DNA of 64,000 bases from Halapricum hydrolyticum (GCA_025517565.1 JAOPKD010000013.1:1-64000); one strand, 5' to 3'. Shown: positions 36,048 to 45,541, counted from the stretch's first letter. Made by a program: numbers and translations. Notes: a model not told the origin generated them from the sequence alone.

Positions 36048-37109
36048 ATGGCACTGTACGCAACCGAGCGGATCGACGACGCGGTGTCGTTGACGCGGTC
36101 GCTGCTGTTCCCGTTCGACGCGGGACTGTGGGCGCGGCTGGCCGTCGTCGTCTTCTTTCTCGGACTCGGATCGGGTGGGAACGTCACGAGCCTGGGTTCG
36201 AATACCCCGTCGGCAGGCTCCTCGGCCGGATCGGCAGCGCCGAGCGTCGATTTTTCCGTCGATCCCGGATCGGTCTCGATCGCGAGCGAGGCGGTAGCTG
36301 CGCTGGCGGCACTGGCTGTCGTGCTCGTGGCGGTCTGGCTGGCGCTGGCCTGGCTCGGAGCGACGCTTGAGTTCGTCTTCGTCGAGGGGTTGTCGAACCG
36401 GTCGGTGGCGATCCGTCGCGGGCTCGGCCGTCACTGGGGTCGCGGTCTCCGGCTGTTCGGATTTCGACTCGCCTTGCTCGTGCTCTCGCTGGGCGTGCTC
36501 GGTGCGACGGCGCTGGCGCTGTTCTGGGGGCCGATAACGACCGCCCTCGGCGGCGGATCGGTCACGATCAGCGACGCGCAGATCCTCGTCGGGCTCGGCG
36601 CGCTCCTGTTCGTCGGGGCGCTCGTGGGGCTGCCCGCCGTGGCGATCCACTGGCTGACGACCGAACTCGTCGTGCCGATCATGCTGGCCCGGGACCGTGG
36701 CGTCCTTGCTGCCTGGCGGGGACTCCTCGCTGCGATCCGTACCCAGTGGAAGCAGTTCGGCGCCTACCTGCTCGTCGCCATCGGATTGCGTATCGCGACG
36801 TCGGTCGCCGCCGGGATCGTGCTGGCGATCGTCGGCGTCGTGCTGGCGATCCCGTTCCTGATCGTCGGGTTACTGCTGGGCCTGGGTGCAGTCACGGGCG
36901 GGACGATCACGGCCCCGCTCGTCGTCGGGATCGTCCTGCTGGCCGTCGCGTTCGTGCTCGTGCTCGCGCTCGCCGGCGCGGTCGTCCACGTCCCGATCGA
37001 GTCGTTCCACCGCTACTTCGCGCTACTTTTCGTCGGCGATCTCGATAACGACTTTGACGTGGTGGGGGAGATCCGCCCCCCGCTCTCGGACGATTCGTTC
37101 GGTGCCTAG
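36048..37109 (+). CDS. Conserved haloarchaeal membrane protein
   Basis: 353 residues with about six membrane segments and Ala/Val/Leu/Gly-rich helices. It starts MALYATERIDDAVSLTRSLL. An extracellular Ser/Gly-rich loop follows the first TM. The soluble GLGRHWGRGLRLFGFRL loop and the C-terminal VPIESFHRYFALLFVGDLDN motif are characteristic of a haloarchaeal family of unknown function. No transport or enzyme motif is visible. Confidence 0.7.
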   Translation: MALYATERIDDAVSLTRSLLFPFDAGLWARLAVVVFFLGLGSGGNVTSLGSNTPSAGSSAGSAAPSVDFSVDPGSVSIASEAVAALAALAVVLVAVWLALAWLGATLEFVFVEGLSNRSVAIRRGLGRHWGRGLRLFGFRLALLVLSLGVLGATALALFWGPITTALGGGSVTISDAQILVGLGALLFVGALVGLPAVAIHWLTTELVVPIMLARDRGVLAAWRGLLAAIRTQWKQFGAYLLVAIGLRIATSVAAGIVLAIVGVVLAIPFLIVGLLLGLGAVTGGTITAPLVVGIVLLAVAFVLVLALAGAVVHVPIESFHRYFALLFVGDLDNDFDVVGEIRPPLSDDSFGA

Positions 37110-37173
37110 AACGGCCGATTTCACTTTCACTTTCGGGCGTGCCTTTAGGTTCCGTGGTGTCGAATCACACGGT

Positions 37174-37569
37174 ATGAGTCAGGCGACGTTCGACGACGAC
37201 GAACTGTTCGACGAAGCGGCGACCGACATGCGTGCCGACGTCGAGGAGAGCCTCGAACAGGCGCGGGAGGCGCTCCCGGAAGCCGACGCGATCTGGGAGA
37301 CCGACGCCGACAATACCCTCGGTGTGCTCAACGGGCTCAAGACCGCGCTCGACGTCGGCGACGCCGAGGACGCGCTCCGGGACGCCAAGAAGTGGTACAC
37401 GATGGGCAAGCGCGCCGACGCGTTCGAGGACGCCGACGACCTCGAAGCGTCGATCGCGGCGGTCGAGGAGGTGATCGCCGACATCGAGGCGGCACACGAT
37501 GCGGCCGGCGATCTGGCCGGGACGATCCCGGCGATCAAAAGCGCTCTCGAAGACGACGAAGAAGAGTAG
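37174..37569 (+). CDS. Conserved haloarchaeal helical protein
   Basis: A 131-residue highly acidic, all-helical protein starting MSQATFDDDELFDEAATDMR, with ALRDAKKWYTMGKRADAFED and a C-terminal EDDEEE tail. The helices are amphipathic and may form a coiled-coil bundle. It appears to belong to an uncharacterised haloarchaeal family (I recall DUF5790). It converges with the creatininase-family gene. Confidence 0.68.
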   Translation: MSQATFDDDELFDEAATDMRADVEESLEQAREALPEADAIWETDADNTLGVLNGLKTALDVGDAEDALRDAKKWYTMGKRADAFEDADDLEASIAAVEEVIADIEAAHDAAGDLAGTIPAIKSALEDDEEE

Positions 37570-37600
37570 CTCCCCTTCGGCCGCCGTGCGGCCGGCAGTA

Positions 37601-38344
37601 TCAGCGGTGCGGTGGCCGGGTCAGGTCGCGCTCGGCCACGCTCTCCAGAAGATCGACCAGCGCCGCGGTCGCGTCCGCGAGCAGTCGTTCGCCCAGTTCG
37701 GCGTCGGCGTCGCCCGGATCGCCGACGTTGCCACGCTCGCTGAACTCCGCGAAGTCGTAGGCCAGGTTCGTCCCCTGCTGGAACTCGCCGAACCCGTCGC
37801 CGGCGCCCGCCGCGGCGTCCCCGAATCGGTCCTCGTGAACGAGTTCGGGACGGACTGCCTGGACAAAGGCCGTCTCGACGGGGCCGCCGTGTCCGAGTTC
37901 GACCCCGTACTCGTCGAAGGATAGCGCGTCGAACCACGTCCAGGGCACGGCGTAGGCGTCGCCGCTTCGGGTGATCGACCCGCAGACCTCCCGGAGTGCG
38001 TCAGTGTTGCCTCCGTGGCCGTTGACGACGACGACCCGGCCCCAGCCGTGGCTAGCGAGACTCTCGATCGTTTCCCCGACGTACGATCGGAACGTGTCTT
38101 CGCTGACCCACAGCGAGCCGGTGAACTGGCGGTGTTCCTCGGAGACCCCGACGTTCACCGGCGGGGCGACGATGACCTCGCCGTCGTAGGTCTCGGCGGC
38201 CTCGGCGGCGATCGTTTCGGCACTGAGCGCATCGGTCCCCATCGGCGCGTGCGGGCCGTGCTGTTCGGTGCTCCCGGTCGGCAGCAGCGCCAGATCGGTG
38301 TCCGCGGCGTCGGCGTCGGTCCAGGTCGTCTCCGAGAGGTGCAT
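37601..38344 (-). CDS. Creatininase-family amidohydrolase
   Basis: 247 residues with the family's metal site: LLPTGSTEQHGPHAPMGTDA (Glu/His/Asp ligands), VGVSEEHRQFTGS and VVVNGHGGNTDALREV. The C-terminal LGHGGPVETAFVQAVRPELV contributes more ligands. Archaeal members include ArfB (formamide hydrolase in F420/riboflavin synthesis); creatininase itself is unlikely. The ATG at 38344 (MHLSETTWTDADAADTD) gives the standard length. It is divergent from nmd3. Confidence 0.83.
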   Translation of the reverse strand: MHLSETTWTDADAADTDLALLPTGSTEQHGPHAPMGTDALSAETIAAEAAETYDGEVIVAPPVNVGVSEEHRQFTGSLWVSEDTFRSYVGETIESLASHGWGRVVVVNGHGGNTDALREVCGSITRSGDAYAVPWTWFDALSFDEYGVELGHGGPVETAFVQAVRPELVHEDRFGDAAAGAGDGFGEFQQGTNLAYDFAEFSERGNVGDPGDADAELGERLLADATAALVDLLESVAERDLTRPPHR

Positions 38345-38499
38345 ACCTGCCGTAGGAGCGCCGGCCCAAAAGTACGACCGATCCGCTCGGGAAACCGACC
38401 GACCCGCTCTCGAAATCGGCCCGCTCGGACTACCGAGCCAGACCGACGACTCGATCGAGAGCGGGCTGTTTAAACGACTGAACCGTCTATCGAGCCCCA

Positions 38500-39636
38500 A
38501 TGAGCCGATCTGGCGAGTTCTGCCCGCGTTGCGGTGATCCCATCGAGCGCGACCCCGAGGTCAGCCTGCCGGGCAGCAGCGGCCAGCGCGATCCGGATCA
38601 CGTCCTCTGTGACGCCTGCTACTTCGAAGATTTCGATCTCGTGGACGCCCCCGATCGGGTCCAGGTTCGCGTCTGCGCACAGTGTGGGGCCGTCCACAGG
38701 GGCAATCGGTGGGTCGACGTCGGTGCCGAGGACTACACCGACGTGGCCGTCGAGGCGGTCTCGGAGGCGCTGGGCGTGCACGTCGACGCCGAGAGCGTCT
38801 CCTGGCAGGTCGCTCCCGAGGAGGTCGACGAGACGACGATCCGGATGCACTGCCAGTTCTCGGGCGTGATCCGGGAGACGCCGGTCACCGAAGAGGTGGT
38901 CGTCCCCGTGAAGATCAGCCGGGAGACCTGCAACCGATGCGGGAAGATCGCTGGCGGGTCGTTCGCCAGCGTCGTCCAGGTCCGGGCCGACGAACGGACG
39001 CCGACCGGCGACGAGATCGAGCGCGCCCGCGAGATCGCCGAGTCCTACGTCGCCGCCCGCGAGGAGACCGGCGATCGGAACGCCTTCATCACGGAGGTGA
39101 GCGAGGTCGACGACGGCCTGAACATGAAGATCTCGACGAACCAGCTCGGCCAGGGGATCGCCAAGCGGATCGTCGACGAGCTCGGCGGGACCTACGCCGA
39201 TTCCGAGCGGCTGATCTCCGAGGACAGCGACGGGAACGAACTCTATCGCGTGACCTACGCCGTCCGGCTGCCGCGGTATCGTCCGGGTGAGGTCATCGAC
39301 CCGGAGGACGGCGACGGGCCGGTGCTGGTCACGAGCGTCCAGGGCAACCTCAAGGGGACGCGCCTGGCCAGCGGCGATCGCTACGAGGCGTCCTTCGCGG
39401 ACGAGGACGCGCCCGACGCCCGGCGGCTCGGCGAACGCACCGACGGCACGGAGACGACGCTGGTGGCGATCGAGGACGAACACGCCGTGCAGGTCCTCGA
39501 CCCCGAGACCTACGAGACGAAGTCGGTCCCGCGACCCGCGTTTCTGGATCCCGACGTGGAGACGGTGCCCGTCCTGAAGAGCCGGTCCGGACTCCACCTC
39601 CTGCCCGACCGCGGTAACAGCGAGGACGATGAGTGA
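38500..39636 (+). CDS. nmd3: Archaeal NMD3 homologue
   Basis: 378 residues. The N-terminal zinc domain has paired Cys motifs (FCPRCGDPI, LCDACYFEDF, VCAQCGAVH, TCNRCGKIAGG), matching NMD3, the large-ribosomal-subunit export adaptor in eukaryotes and a ribosome-associated factor in archaea. The C-terminal part is beta-rich. A TTTAAA box lies about 27 bases before the ATG. It is followed after 2 bases by a tRNA-modification methyltransferase-like gene, forming a translation-related operon. Confidence 0.88.
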   Translation: MSRSGEFCPRCGDPIERDPEVSLPGSSGQRDPDHVLCDACYFEDFDLVDAPDRVQVRVCAQCGAVHRGNRWVDVGAEDYTDVAVEAVSEALGVHVDAESVSWQVAPEEVDETTIRMHCQFSGVIRETPVTEEVVVPVKISRETCNRCGKIAGGSFASVVQVRADERTPTGDEIERAREIAESYVAAREETGDRNAFITEVSEVDDGLNMKISTNQLGQGIAKRIVDELGGTYADSERLISEDSDGNELYRVTYAVRLPRYRPGEVIDPEDGDGPVLVTSVQGNLKGTRLASGDRYEASFADEDAPDARRLGERTDGTETTLVAIEDEHAVQVLDPETYETKSVPRPAFLDPDVETVPVLKSRSGLHLLPDRGNSEDDE

Positions 39637-39638
39637 CG

Positions 39639-40721
39639 ATGGCTGACTCCCCCACCTCGGCGGAGGCCGAGAGCACCGACGCCCTCGCCATCGTCGTCGC
39701 CAAACTGCGCGCCCAGGACGTCATCGACGCCGCCCAGGACGAGGGCGTTTACGACGCCGACCGAAGCGTCACGGAGCACGGCGCGGACGCGGTTGCGATC
39801 CCCGTGACTGCGCCGCCGGAGACCATCAGCTACCGCGAGGTCGTCCGTCAGGTCGGCGAGCCGCGCCTCCGGACGCTCGAAGACCACCTCCGCGAGCGCG
39901 GCTGGAGCGACAGGGAGATCGACGCTGCCCCCGGGTCGTGGGCGGTCATCGGATCCGTCGTACTCGTCGAGATGGGCGACGCGCCGCGACCCGAAGAGAT
40001 CGGCGACGCGTTGCTGACAATGCACGGCGAGGCCGATACGGTCCTTTCTCGCGGCCCTATTTCGGGCACGCATCGAGAGCCGGACGTGACGGTCGTCGCC
40101 GGCGAGGGGGACACCCGGACCGTCCACCGCGAACACGGGATCGAGTACGGGCTGGATCTGTCGGAAGTCATGTTCTCGCCCGGGAACAAGGCCGAGCGGG
40201 CGCGGATGGGCGAGATTGTGGACGCGGACGACCGCGTTCTCGACATGTTCGCGGGGATCGGCTACTTCACGCTCCCGATGGCCGACGCCGGCGCGAAAGT
40301 GGTCGCCGTCGAGCACAACCCGACTGCCTTCGAGTTCCTGCTGGAGAACGCGATGCGAAACGGCGTCACCGATCGCGTCCAGGCGTATCGGGCAGACAAC
40401 CGCGACGTTCTCGGGGAAGGGCTCGACGCCTTCGGCGATGCACCGACCGTCGACCGGATCGTGATGGGCTATTACGACGCGACCGAACCCGATGGAGACG
40501 GTTACACGTACCTCGATCCCGCGATCGCGGCACTCGAACCCGGCGGCACGATTCACGTCCACGAGGCGACGCCCGAGCCGCTGACCTTCGACCGGCCGAT
40601 CGAACGGCTCGAAGACGCCGCCAGCACGCAGGGGCGGTCGGTCGACGTGCTCGAGACGCATCGTGTCAAAGGCTACAGCGAAGGGGTCGTCCACGTCGTC
40701 GTGGACGCACGGATCGAGTGA
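39639..40721 (+). CDS. Class I SAM-dependent tRNA enzyme, Taw2/Trm5 type
   Basis: 360 residues. The Rossmann SAM-binding core begins at VLDMFAGIGYFTLPMADAGA and continues with VVAVEHNPTAFEFLLENAMR and VDRIVMGYYDATEPD. The MFAGIG and NPxAF motifs belong to the Trm5/TYW2 family. The GYY rather than NLP motif favours Taw2, the aminocarboxypropyltransferase for wyosine at tRNA-Phe position 37, over Trm5 methyltransferase. An N-terminal RNA-binding domain precedes the core. It overlaps operonically with nmd3. Confidence 0.78.
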   Translation: MADSPTSAEAESTDALAIVVAKLRAQDVIDAAQDEGVYDADRSVTEHGADAVAIPVTAPPETISYREVVRQVGEPRLRTLEDHLRERGWSDREIDAAPGSWAVIGSVVLVEMGDAPRPEEIGDALLTMHGEADTVLSRGPISGTHREPDVTVVAGEGDTRTVHREHGIEYGLDLSEVMFSPGNKAERARMGEIVDADDRVLDMFAGIGYFTLPMADAGAKVVAVEHNPTAFEFLLENAMRNGVTDRVQAYRADNRDVLGEGLDAFGDAPTVDRIVMGYYDATEPDGDGYTYLDPAIAALEPGGTIHVHEATPEPLTFDRPIERLEDAASTQGRSVDVLETHRVKGYSEGVVHVVVDARIE

Positions 40722-40764
40722 CCGTGACGAAAAGGCTAATTGTGTCGCTGATCGACTATCCAGT

Positions 40765-40851
40765 ATGAACAGACAACAGATCATCGCCGTCATCCTCACC
40801 GTCCTCATGGTCGGCTCGTCGGTCGCGTACGGCGCGGCGCTGATTTTCTAG
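40765..40851 (+). CDS. 28-residue single-span membrane peptide
   Basis: ATG 40765 to TAG 40851 encodes MNRQQIIAVILTVLMVGSSV followed by AYGAALIF: a charged N-terminus, then one hydrophobic helix. I believe similar 28-residue peptides occur in other haloarchaea (from memory, not checked). It lies 43 bases after the Taw2-like gene and may be its operon partner. Small membrane peptides of this kind often modulate membrane enzymes (general knowledge; partner unknown). Confidence 0.55.
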   Translation: MNRQQIIAVILTVLMVGSSVAYGAALIF

Positions 40852-40866
40852 CGTACAGCGGCGATA

Positions 40867-42588
40867 TCACTCGGTCTCCCAGACATCCGCGATCGGGTCG
40901 TCCGAGCCGCGCTTCGACCGCGATCGGGTTCGCGACCGTCTGTCCATCGCTGCAGTCGCCCCACCGGGATCGAACGCCGGCAGGTCGGGAGTCGACAGGC
41001 GATCGACCTGTTCGGCGAACCACCCGGGCATATCCGTCCGGGCGCGCTCGAAGAGATCCAGGAGCGAGTCGTCGGCGAGATAGGTCGCGCCGTAGTCGTC
41101 GGGCGAACGGACGACCCGGCCGCAGGCCTGGATCACCGTTTGGAGCGCCGTCCGGTAGTACCAGCCCCACTGTCCGTCTTCCAGCCGGCGGGCGACCCGC
41201 GAGTCGCGAGTGTTGGGATACGGTGCCTTCGTCAGCAGTTGCCACCGGCAGAGGTCCCCCTCTAAATCGAGTGCCTCCTCCATTTTCACCGAGAGGAAAA
41301 CCTCGGGGTCGTCGCTGCGCTGCCAGGCCGCCAGTTGCCCGTCGCGATCGTCCTGGTCGTGGCTCCGGATTCGACTCCCGACGCCAAACTCCGACAGGTG
41401 TCGCTCCAGATGCTCCTGAATCGCATAGGAGTGGCAGTGCACCAGTCCCTTCTCGGTGGGGTGGTGGGCCATCAGACGCACGAGCACGCGGGCGATCTCC
41501 GGCAGGGTCTCCTCGCGGTGTTCGTAGGTCATCTTCCCCCGGGTGACGTCGTACAGCGGCCGGTTCTCGACGGGAAAGGTATGTGGCACGTCGACCAGGG
41601 CGACGCGGTCGGGATCGAGCCCGACGTTCGTACAGAACGCCTCCTTGTTCAGGATCGTCGCCGACAGCAGCGCGAACTTGTTGCCCCGATCCCAGACCGT
41701 GTGCCCGAGAAACCGTTCGGGATCGAGCGGCTTGATCGTCACCGGCGAGCCCGCGCCGTCGGGTTGATCGACGACCCAGGTCGTCGCCGCCTCGGGATCG
41801 CGGTACTCCTCGCGGAACCACTTCAGGTCCGAGCGCAACTGCTGGAGGCGGTCGCGCTCCTCGGCCTCTTCGGGCGTGATCTCCACGTTCCCCCGGAGTT
41901 CCGAGAGCCGACGATCGGCGGCCTGGATCACCCCCTGGGCGTACGCGGCGGCGTCTTCGAGATCCTCGATTTCGGGCGGCTCGCGGGCCTCCCAGACCGG
42001 GACCGTATCGGGCCGCAGGTCGATGGTCGCGTACATCTCGGCCCACTCGCCCAGCCCGTGGGCCTCGTCGATGACGACGACGTCGCGAGCGCCGAAGACG
42101 TCGCTGCCGGCGGTCTGCATGAAATACGCAAGCGTCATCGCAGCGATCCGACGGTTGGCCGCGATGGCCCGATCCGAAAAATAGGGGCAGCGATGTTTGA
42201 CCTGGCACTCGAACTCCCGTTCGCGGACGCAGGGGGCCTGGTCGACAGGCGTATCGGTCTCGCCCGGCAGGATGCAGTCGTAGTTGTTCTTCCCGCGGAT
42301 GATCGAGAGATCGGAAAGCAGCGGGTCCTCGGCGACGTCGTCAAGTTGGGAAACCTGCGGCGTCGTGTAGTAGGCGTCGATGGGCAGGCTCGCCGAGGCC
42401 TGGCTCCCCTCGCGGGCACAGCCGGCGATGGCCCGCGCCAGCAGCGACTTGCCACTGCCGGTCGGTGCGCGCACGAGCACGACGTCGTTGCCGGCCTCGA
42501 ACGCCGCGCGAATGTCCTGCAGTGCCTGCTGCTGGGCACCTCGATAGCCCGGCGCGGGGAACCCCTCTTCGATGCGGGACGGATCCAC
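40867..42588 (-). CDS. XPD/DinG-like superfamily 2 DNA helicase
   Basis: 573 residues. Walker A VRAPTGSGKSLLARAIAG, motif II VVVIDEAHGLGEW (DEAH), and motif VI-like IQACGRVVRSPDDYG are clear. Cysteines in YDCILPGE, PCVREREFECQVKHRCPY form the iron-sulfur cluster domain of XPD/FancJ/DinG helicases. The GTG start at 42588 (VDPSRIEEGFPAPGYRGAQQ) matches the usual N-terminus. Likely a 5'-3' DNA helicase in repair. It shares a short divergent promoter region with the lipoprotein gene at 42671. Confidence 0.85.
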   Translation of the reverse strand: MDPSRIEEGFPAPGYRGAQQQALQDIRAAFEAGNDVVLVRAPTGSGKSLLARAIAGCAREGSQASASLPIDAYYTTPQVSQLDDVAEDPLLSDLSIIRGKNNYDCILPGETDTPVDQAPCVREREFECQVKHRCPYFSDRAIAANRRIAAMTLAYFMQTAGSDVFGARDVVVIDEAHGLGEWAEMYATIDLRPDTVPVWEAREPPEIEDLEDAAAYAQGVIQAADRRLSELRGNVEITPEEAEERDRLQQLRSDLKWFREEYRDPEAATTWVVDQPDGAGSPVTIKPLDPERFLGHTVWDRGNKFALLSATILNKEAFCTNVGLDPDRVALVDVPHTFPVENRPLYDVTRGKMTYEHREETLPEIARVLVRLMAHHPTEKGLVHCHSYAIQEHLERHLSEFGVGSRIRSHDQDDRDGQLAAWQRSDDPEVFLSVKMEEALDLEGDLCRWQLLTKAPYPNTRDSRVARRLEDGQWGWYYRTALQTVIQACGRVVRSPDDYGATYLADDSLLDLFERARTDMPGWFAEQVDRLSTPDLPAFDPGGATAAMDRRSRTRSRSKRGSDDPIADVWETE

Positions 42589-42670
42589 GTTCGGGGTGGA
42601 GAGCGGGCCAGTGGTAAACACTCCGATCGTGATGGACGGGTATTTATTTCCGATTGCAGTATTGGAGATA

Positions 42671-44032
42671 ATGATGACGCGATCGTATACGAGACGCCGT
42701 GCCCTCCGGATCGGCAGCGCGGGGATCGTCGGCTGTCTGGCGGGGTGTACTGGTTTGCTCAACGGAGACGACAACGACAGCGAAAACGACGACACCACCC
42801 CTAGTACTGAGGACGGCGGGAACAACGGGGAACGTCCACCCGAACTCGGCGTGGTGCCGGGGAGTGCGACAGCGGTGGCGCACGTCGACGCCGCCGCGTT
42901 GCTCGATGGCCCTGTCGGCGAGAGTGCCATCGAGGGCGCGCTCTCGTCGGTGGCCACACAGCAGCCGTCCTACGATGGGCCCGAAAGCTACGATGCGGCG
43001 CTCGATACGATCGAGACGGAGTTCGGACTGGACCCGCAGGGCATCAGTTCGGTGACAGCGTTCGTCGGAGACCAGAGCAGCGAAGAGATCGGAATCGTTG
43101 CCGAGACTGACTACGACGAACCGGACGTTCTCGACGTTCTGCAGGCGGACGGATCGGTCTCCAAGGAAACCTACGGCGGCGTGACGATCTACACTGACCC
43201 GGGCGACAGCGCTGTCGGCGTCCTGGGCGACGGACAGTATGCAGCCGGCCCGGTCGGCGTCGTCGAGTCAGTCATCGACGTCACGAACGGCGAGAAGGAC
43301 GCCGCTGGCGGTGACGTCGTCACGACCTACGAGGACGCGCCGTCCGGACCGATCCGATTCGGCGCCGTCGTTCCGGACGAGGGGGACCGGCAGTCCGCGG
43401 GCGCGCTGGCGGCCGTCGAGACTGTCCGAGGCGGGATGTCTGCCGACGGCGATCAGCGCCGGCTCGTCGTCGAGATGGAGGCCACCGATACCGACGCTGC
43501 CGGGCGGCTCACGACGACGCTCGAAAGGGGTCTCTCGGAGCTGCAATCCCGGATGGAAGGGGAGTCGGGACCGCTCGCTGACGCGCTCGCACAGCTCGAC
43601 GCTGTCGACGTCCAGCGTGACGGGGCGACCGTATCGATGGTCCACAGCGCCAGCGCCGAGGAGGCCGGCAATCTCATGGCGGTAGCCGTCGCCGTCGTCG
43701 GGACGTTCGTGCTCGACCTCGGAGAATCACAGGCCGCAACGTATCCCCGGGCGTCGTTCGCGTTCGATTACGACGCCGGTGCGGAGACGGTCACGATCAC
43801 TCACCAGAGCGGCGACGCCATCGACGGTTCGAACCTGTACGTTCGCGGTACGACAGGCAACGGGACGATCAATGCACAGTGGGCCGGCGACTACGGCGTC
43901 AGCGAGGTGATGGCCGGTTCGCGCGTCACCGTCCAGAACGTCACTGACTCGTTCGAACTGCGCGTCGTCCGGGATCCGGCGGATCAAGAACAATCGGCGG
44001 TCCTGGCCGCGATGTCCGGCCCTGAAGCGTGA
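42671..44032 (+). CDS. Tat lipoprotein fused to type IV pilin-like domain
   Basis: 453 residues. The signal begins MMTRSYTRRRALRIGSAGIV, then GCLAGC (lipobox), so it is exported and lipidated. A Ser/Asp/Gly linker leads to an extracellular alpha/beta domain (about 60-330). The C-terminal part (about 335-453) looks like an archaeal pilin: hydrophobic AVAVAVVGTFVLDLGES, then FAFDYDAGAETVTITHQSGD and NLYVRGTTGNGTINAQWAGD, the beta domain of DUF1628-type pilins. The pilin segment lacks its class III signal and is internal. A second ATG at 42674 is an equally good start. Confidence 0.72.
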   Translation: MMTRSYTRRRALRIGSAGIVGCLAGCTGLLNGDDNDSENDDTTPSTEDGGNNGERPPELGVVPGSATAVAHVDAAALLDGPVGESAIEGALSSVATQQPSYDGPESYDAALDTIETEFGLDPQGISSVTAFVGDQSSEEIGIVAETDYDEPDVLDVLQADGSVSKETYGGVTIYTDPGDSAVGVLGDGQYAAGPVGVVESVIDVTNGEKDAAGGDVVTTYEDAPSGPIRFGAVVPDEGDRQSAGALAAVETVRGGMSADGDQRRLVVEMEATDTDAAGRLTTTLERGLSELQSRMEGESGPLADALAQLDAVDVQRDGATVSMVHSASAEEAGNLMAVAVAVVGTFVLDLGESQAATYPRASFAFDYDAGAETVTITHQSGDAIDGSNLYVRGTTGNGTINAQWAGDYGVSEVMAGSRVTVQNVTDSFELRVVRDPADQEQSAVLAAMSGPEA

Positions 44033-44044
44033 CGCGTAGCGCGG

Positions 44045-44248
44045 TCACAGCGCCTTGATATCCGCGGCAGTTACCGCACGGTCCTCGGGGAGCCGTTCGA
44101 CACACTCGAAACAGAGGAAGTGCTCGCTGCCGTCGGCCAGTTCCAGGGTGACCCCACCGCTCGACCCGCCGGCCTGGCTCCAGAAGTCGCTGATCCCGCC
44201 GGCGATCCGGGTTCGCTCGTTGCAGCCGTCACAGCGCTGGGTCGACAT
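44045..44248 (-). CDS. Small zinc-ribbon protein
   Basis: A 67-residue protein starting MSTQRCDGCNERTRIAGGIS with two Cys pairs (RCDGC and FLCFEC), consistent with one treble-clef or ribbon zinc site. No fused domain. Its family in haloarchaea has no known function. It converges with the lipoprotein-pilin gene. Confidence 0.65.
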   Translation of the reverse strand: MSTQRCDGCNERTRIAGGISDFWSQAGGSSGGVTLELADGSEHFLCFECVERLPEDRAVTAADIKAL

Positions 44249-44389
44249 CGAACGTGCTTGTCGCCCGGCAGGCAAAAACGTTCGTCGTCCAGTGCAGTGT
44301 CGTCGGGTGCGGTGTCGTCACTACTGGGTCGTCAGACGTGACGCGTAGCGTCGCCACTGGCGGACGTGAGCGCGGAACCAAACACGATC

Positions 44390-44563
44390 TCAGGACGATT
44401 TGATTTCCTCGAACTGATCGAGGAGTTCCTCGGTCGACTCGCCGGCGTCGTAGTCTACGCTGCCATGGTACGTCGTCCGCTCGTCGTCGAAGCTGGCATC
44501 GACTTCGGTGTTCTTGCGCTCACGGCGCTCGTGCTCGTCATCGTCGAAGGAGCCCATCGCCAT
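44390..44563 (-). CDS. Small acidic conserved haloarchaeal protein
   Basis: A 57-residue very acidic protein, MAMGSFDDDEHERRERKNTE, ending STEELLDQFEEIKSS. It appears to belong to an uncharacterised haloarchaeal family (I recall DUF5786). An upstream start would add about 13 residues from the promoter. An ACACA/TGTGT inverted repeat (about 44568-44588) lies directly before the start. Confidence 0.62.
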   Translation of the reverse strand: MAMGSFDDDEHERRERKNTEVDASFDDERTTYHGSVDYDAGESTEELLDQFEEIKSS

Positions 44564-44701
44564 TGTGTACCACACACGAACTTGTGTGTTCTTGCTTATC
44601 AATGTAACGCAATCTCACGGGTCATGTTGTCGCAGTACCCGGGTAGAGAGGCGCCTCGGACACGAGGCTTATACGCCTCGATGGCCAACAGTCGGCCACA
44701 C

Positions 44702-45541
44702 ATGCGACATCCAGGTCTCAAGCTCCGGATGGCGATCGTCGGATCGATCCTGTTCGGGTTCTACGCAGTCGTTGCGGCCGGCCTCTATGCGACGTTCGGC
44801 GGTTCGACGACAGTACTCGCGCTCGTTCTCGCAGGGAGCGTCCTGTTGATCGGCGCCCAGTACAAGATCGGCAAGTGGGGCGCGCTGCGGAGCGTCGGCG
44901 CACAGGACATGCCCGAGGACGACCCCCGGTTCCGGGAAATCCACCGGTCAGTCGAGCGACTCAGCGACGATATGAACATCGAAAAGCCCCGGCTGATGAT
45001 CGCCGAGATGGGCGTGCCCAACGCCTTCGCGGTCGGTCGCAAGGGCGCCGGCGTCGTGGTCGTCTCCGCACAGCTCGTGCAGTTGCTGGACCACGACGAA
45101 CTCGAAGGCGTACTCGCCCACGAGCTGGCGCACATCCGCAATCGCGACGTCGTGACGATGGTCATCGGGCAGGGGATCGCGACGATCGTCGGCCTCGTGG
45201 CGCAGTTCGCCGTGATCTTCCTCGGCGACAACGACTTCGCCGACATCATCCTCGGGATCATCGTCGGGAACATCGTCCAGTTCCTCGTCATGCTGTTCGT
45301 GCTGGCGATCTCCCGGTATCGGGAGTACGTCGCCGACAGCGACGCCGCCGGTGCGATCGGCCGCGGCGAACCGCTGGCCCGCGCACTGGAGAAAATCAGC
45401 GGTGCCGATCACAGCCGCTCGCGGATCAGCGAAGAGGCCAGCGCGCTCTGTATCTTCGGCGAATCCAGGAGTCTCCTCACGAAGCTCGTCTCGACGCACC
45501 CCCCGACTGAAAAGCGCATCGAGAAGCTTCGGTCCTACTAA
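44702..45541 (+). CDS. htpX: HtpX-like zinc metalloprotease
   Basis: A 279-residue M48 protease. Two N-terminal TM helices (MAIVGSILFGFYAVVAAGLYA, LALVLAGSVLLIGAQY) are followed by the catalytic HELAH at about 139-143 (GVLAHELAHIRNRDV), two more TM segments and a downstream Glu region (ISRYREYVADSDAA). It degrades misfolded membrane proteins. The start ATG 44702 fits a TTATA box near 44670; an in-frame ATG at 44681 is the alternative. Confidence 0.88.
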   Translation: MRHPGLKLRMAIVGSILFGFYAVVAAGLYATFGGSTTVLALVLAGSVLLIGAQYKIGKWGALRSVGAQDMPEDDPRFREIHRSVERLSDDMNIEKPRLMIAEMGVPNAFAVGRKGAGVVVVSAQLVQLLDHDELEGVLAHELAHIRNRDVVTMVIGQGIATIVGLVAQFAVIFLGDNDFADIILGIIVGNIVQFLVMLFVLAISRYREYVADSDAAGAIGRGEPLARALEKISGADHSRSRISEEASALCIFGESRSLLTKLVSTHPPTEKRIEKLRSY

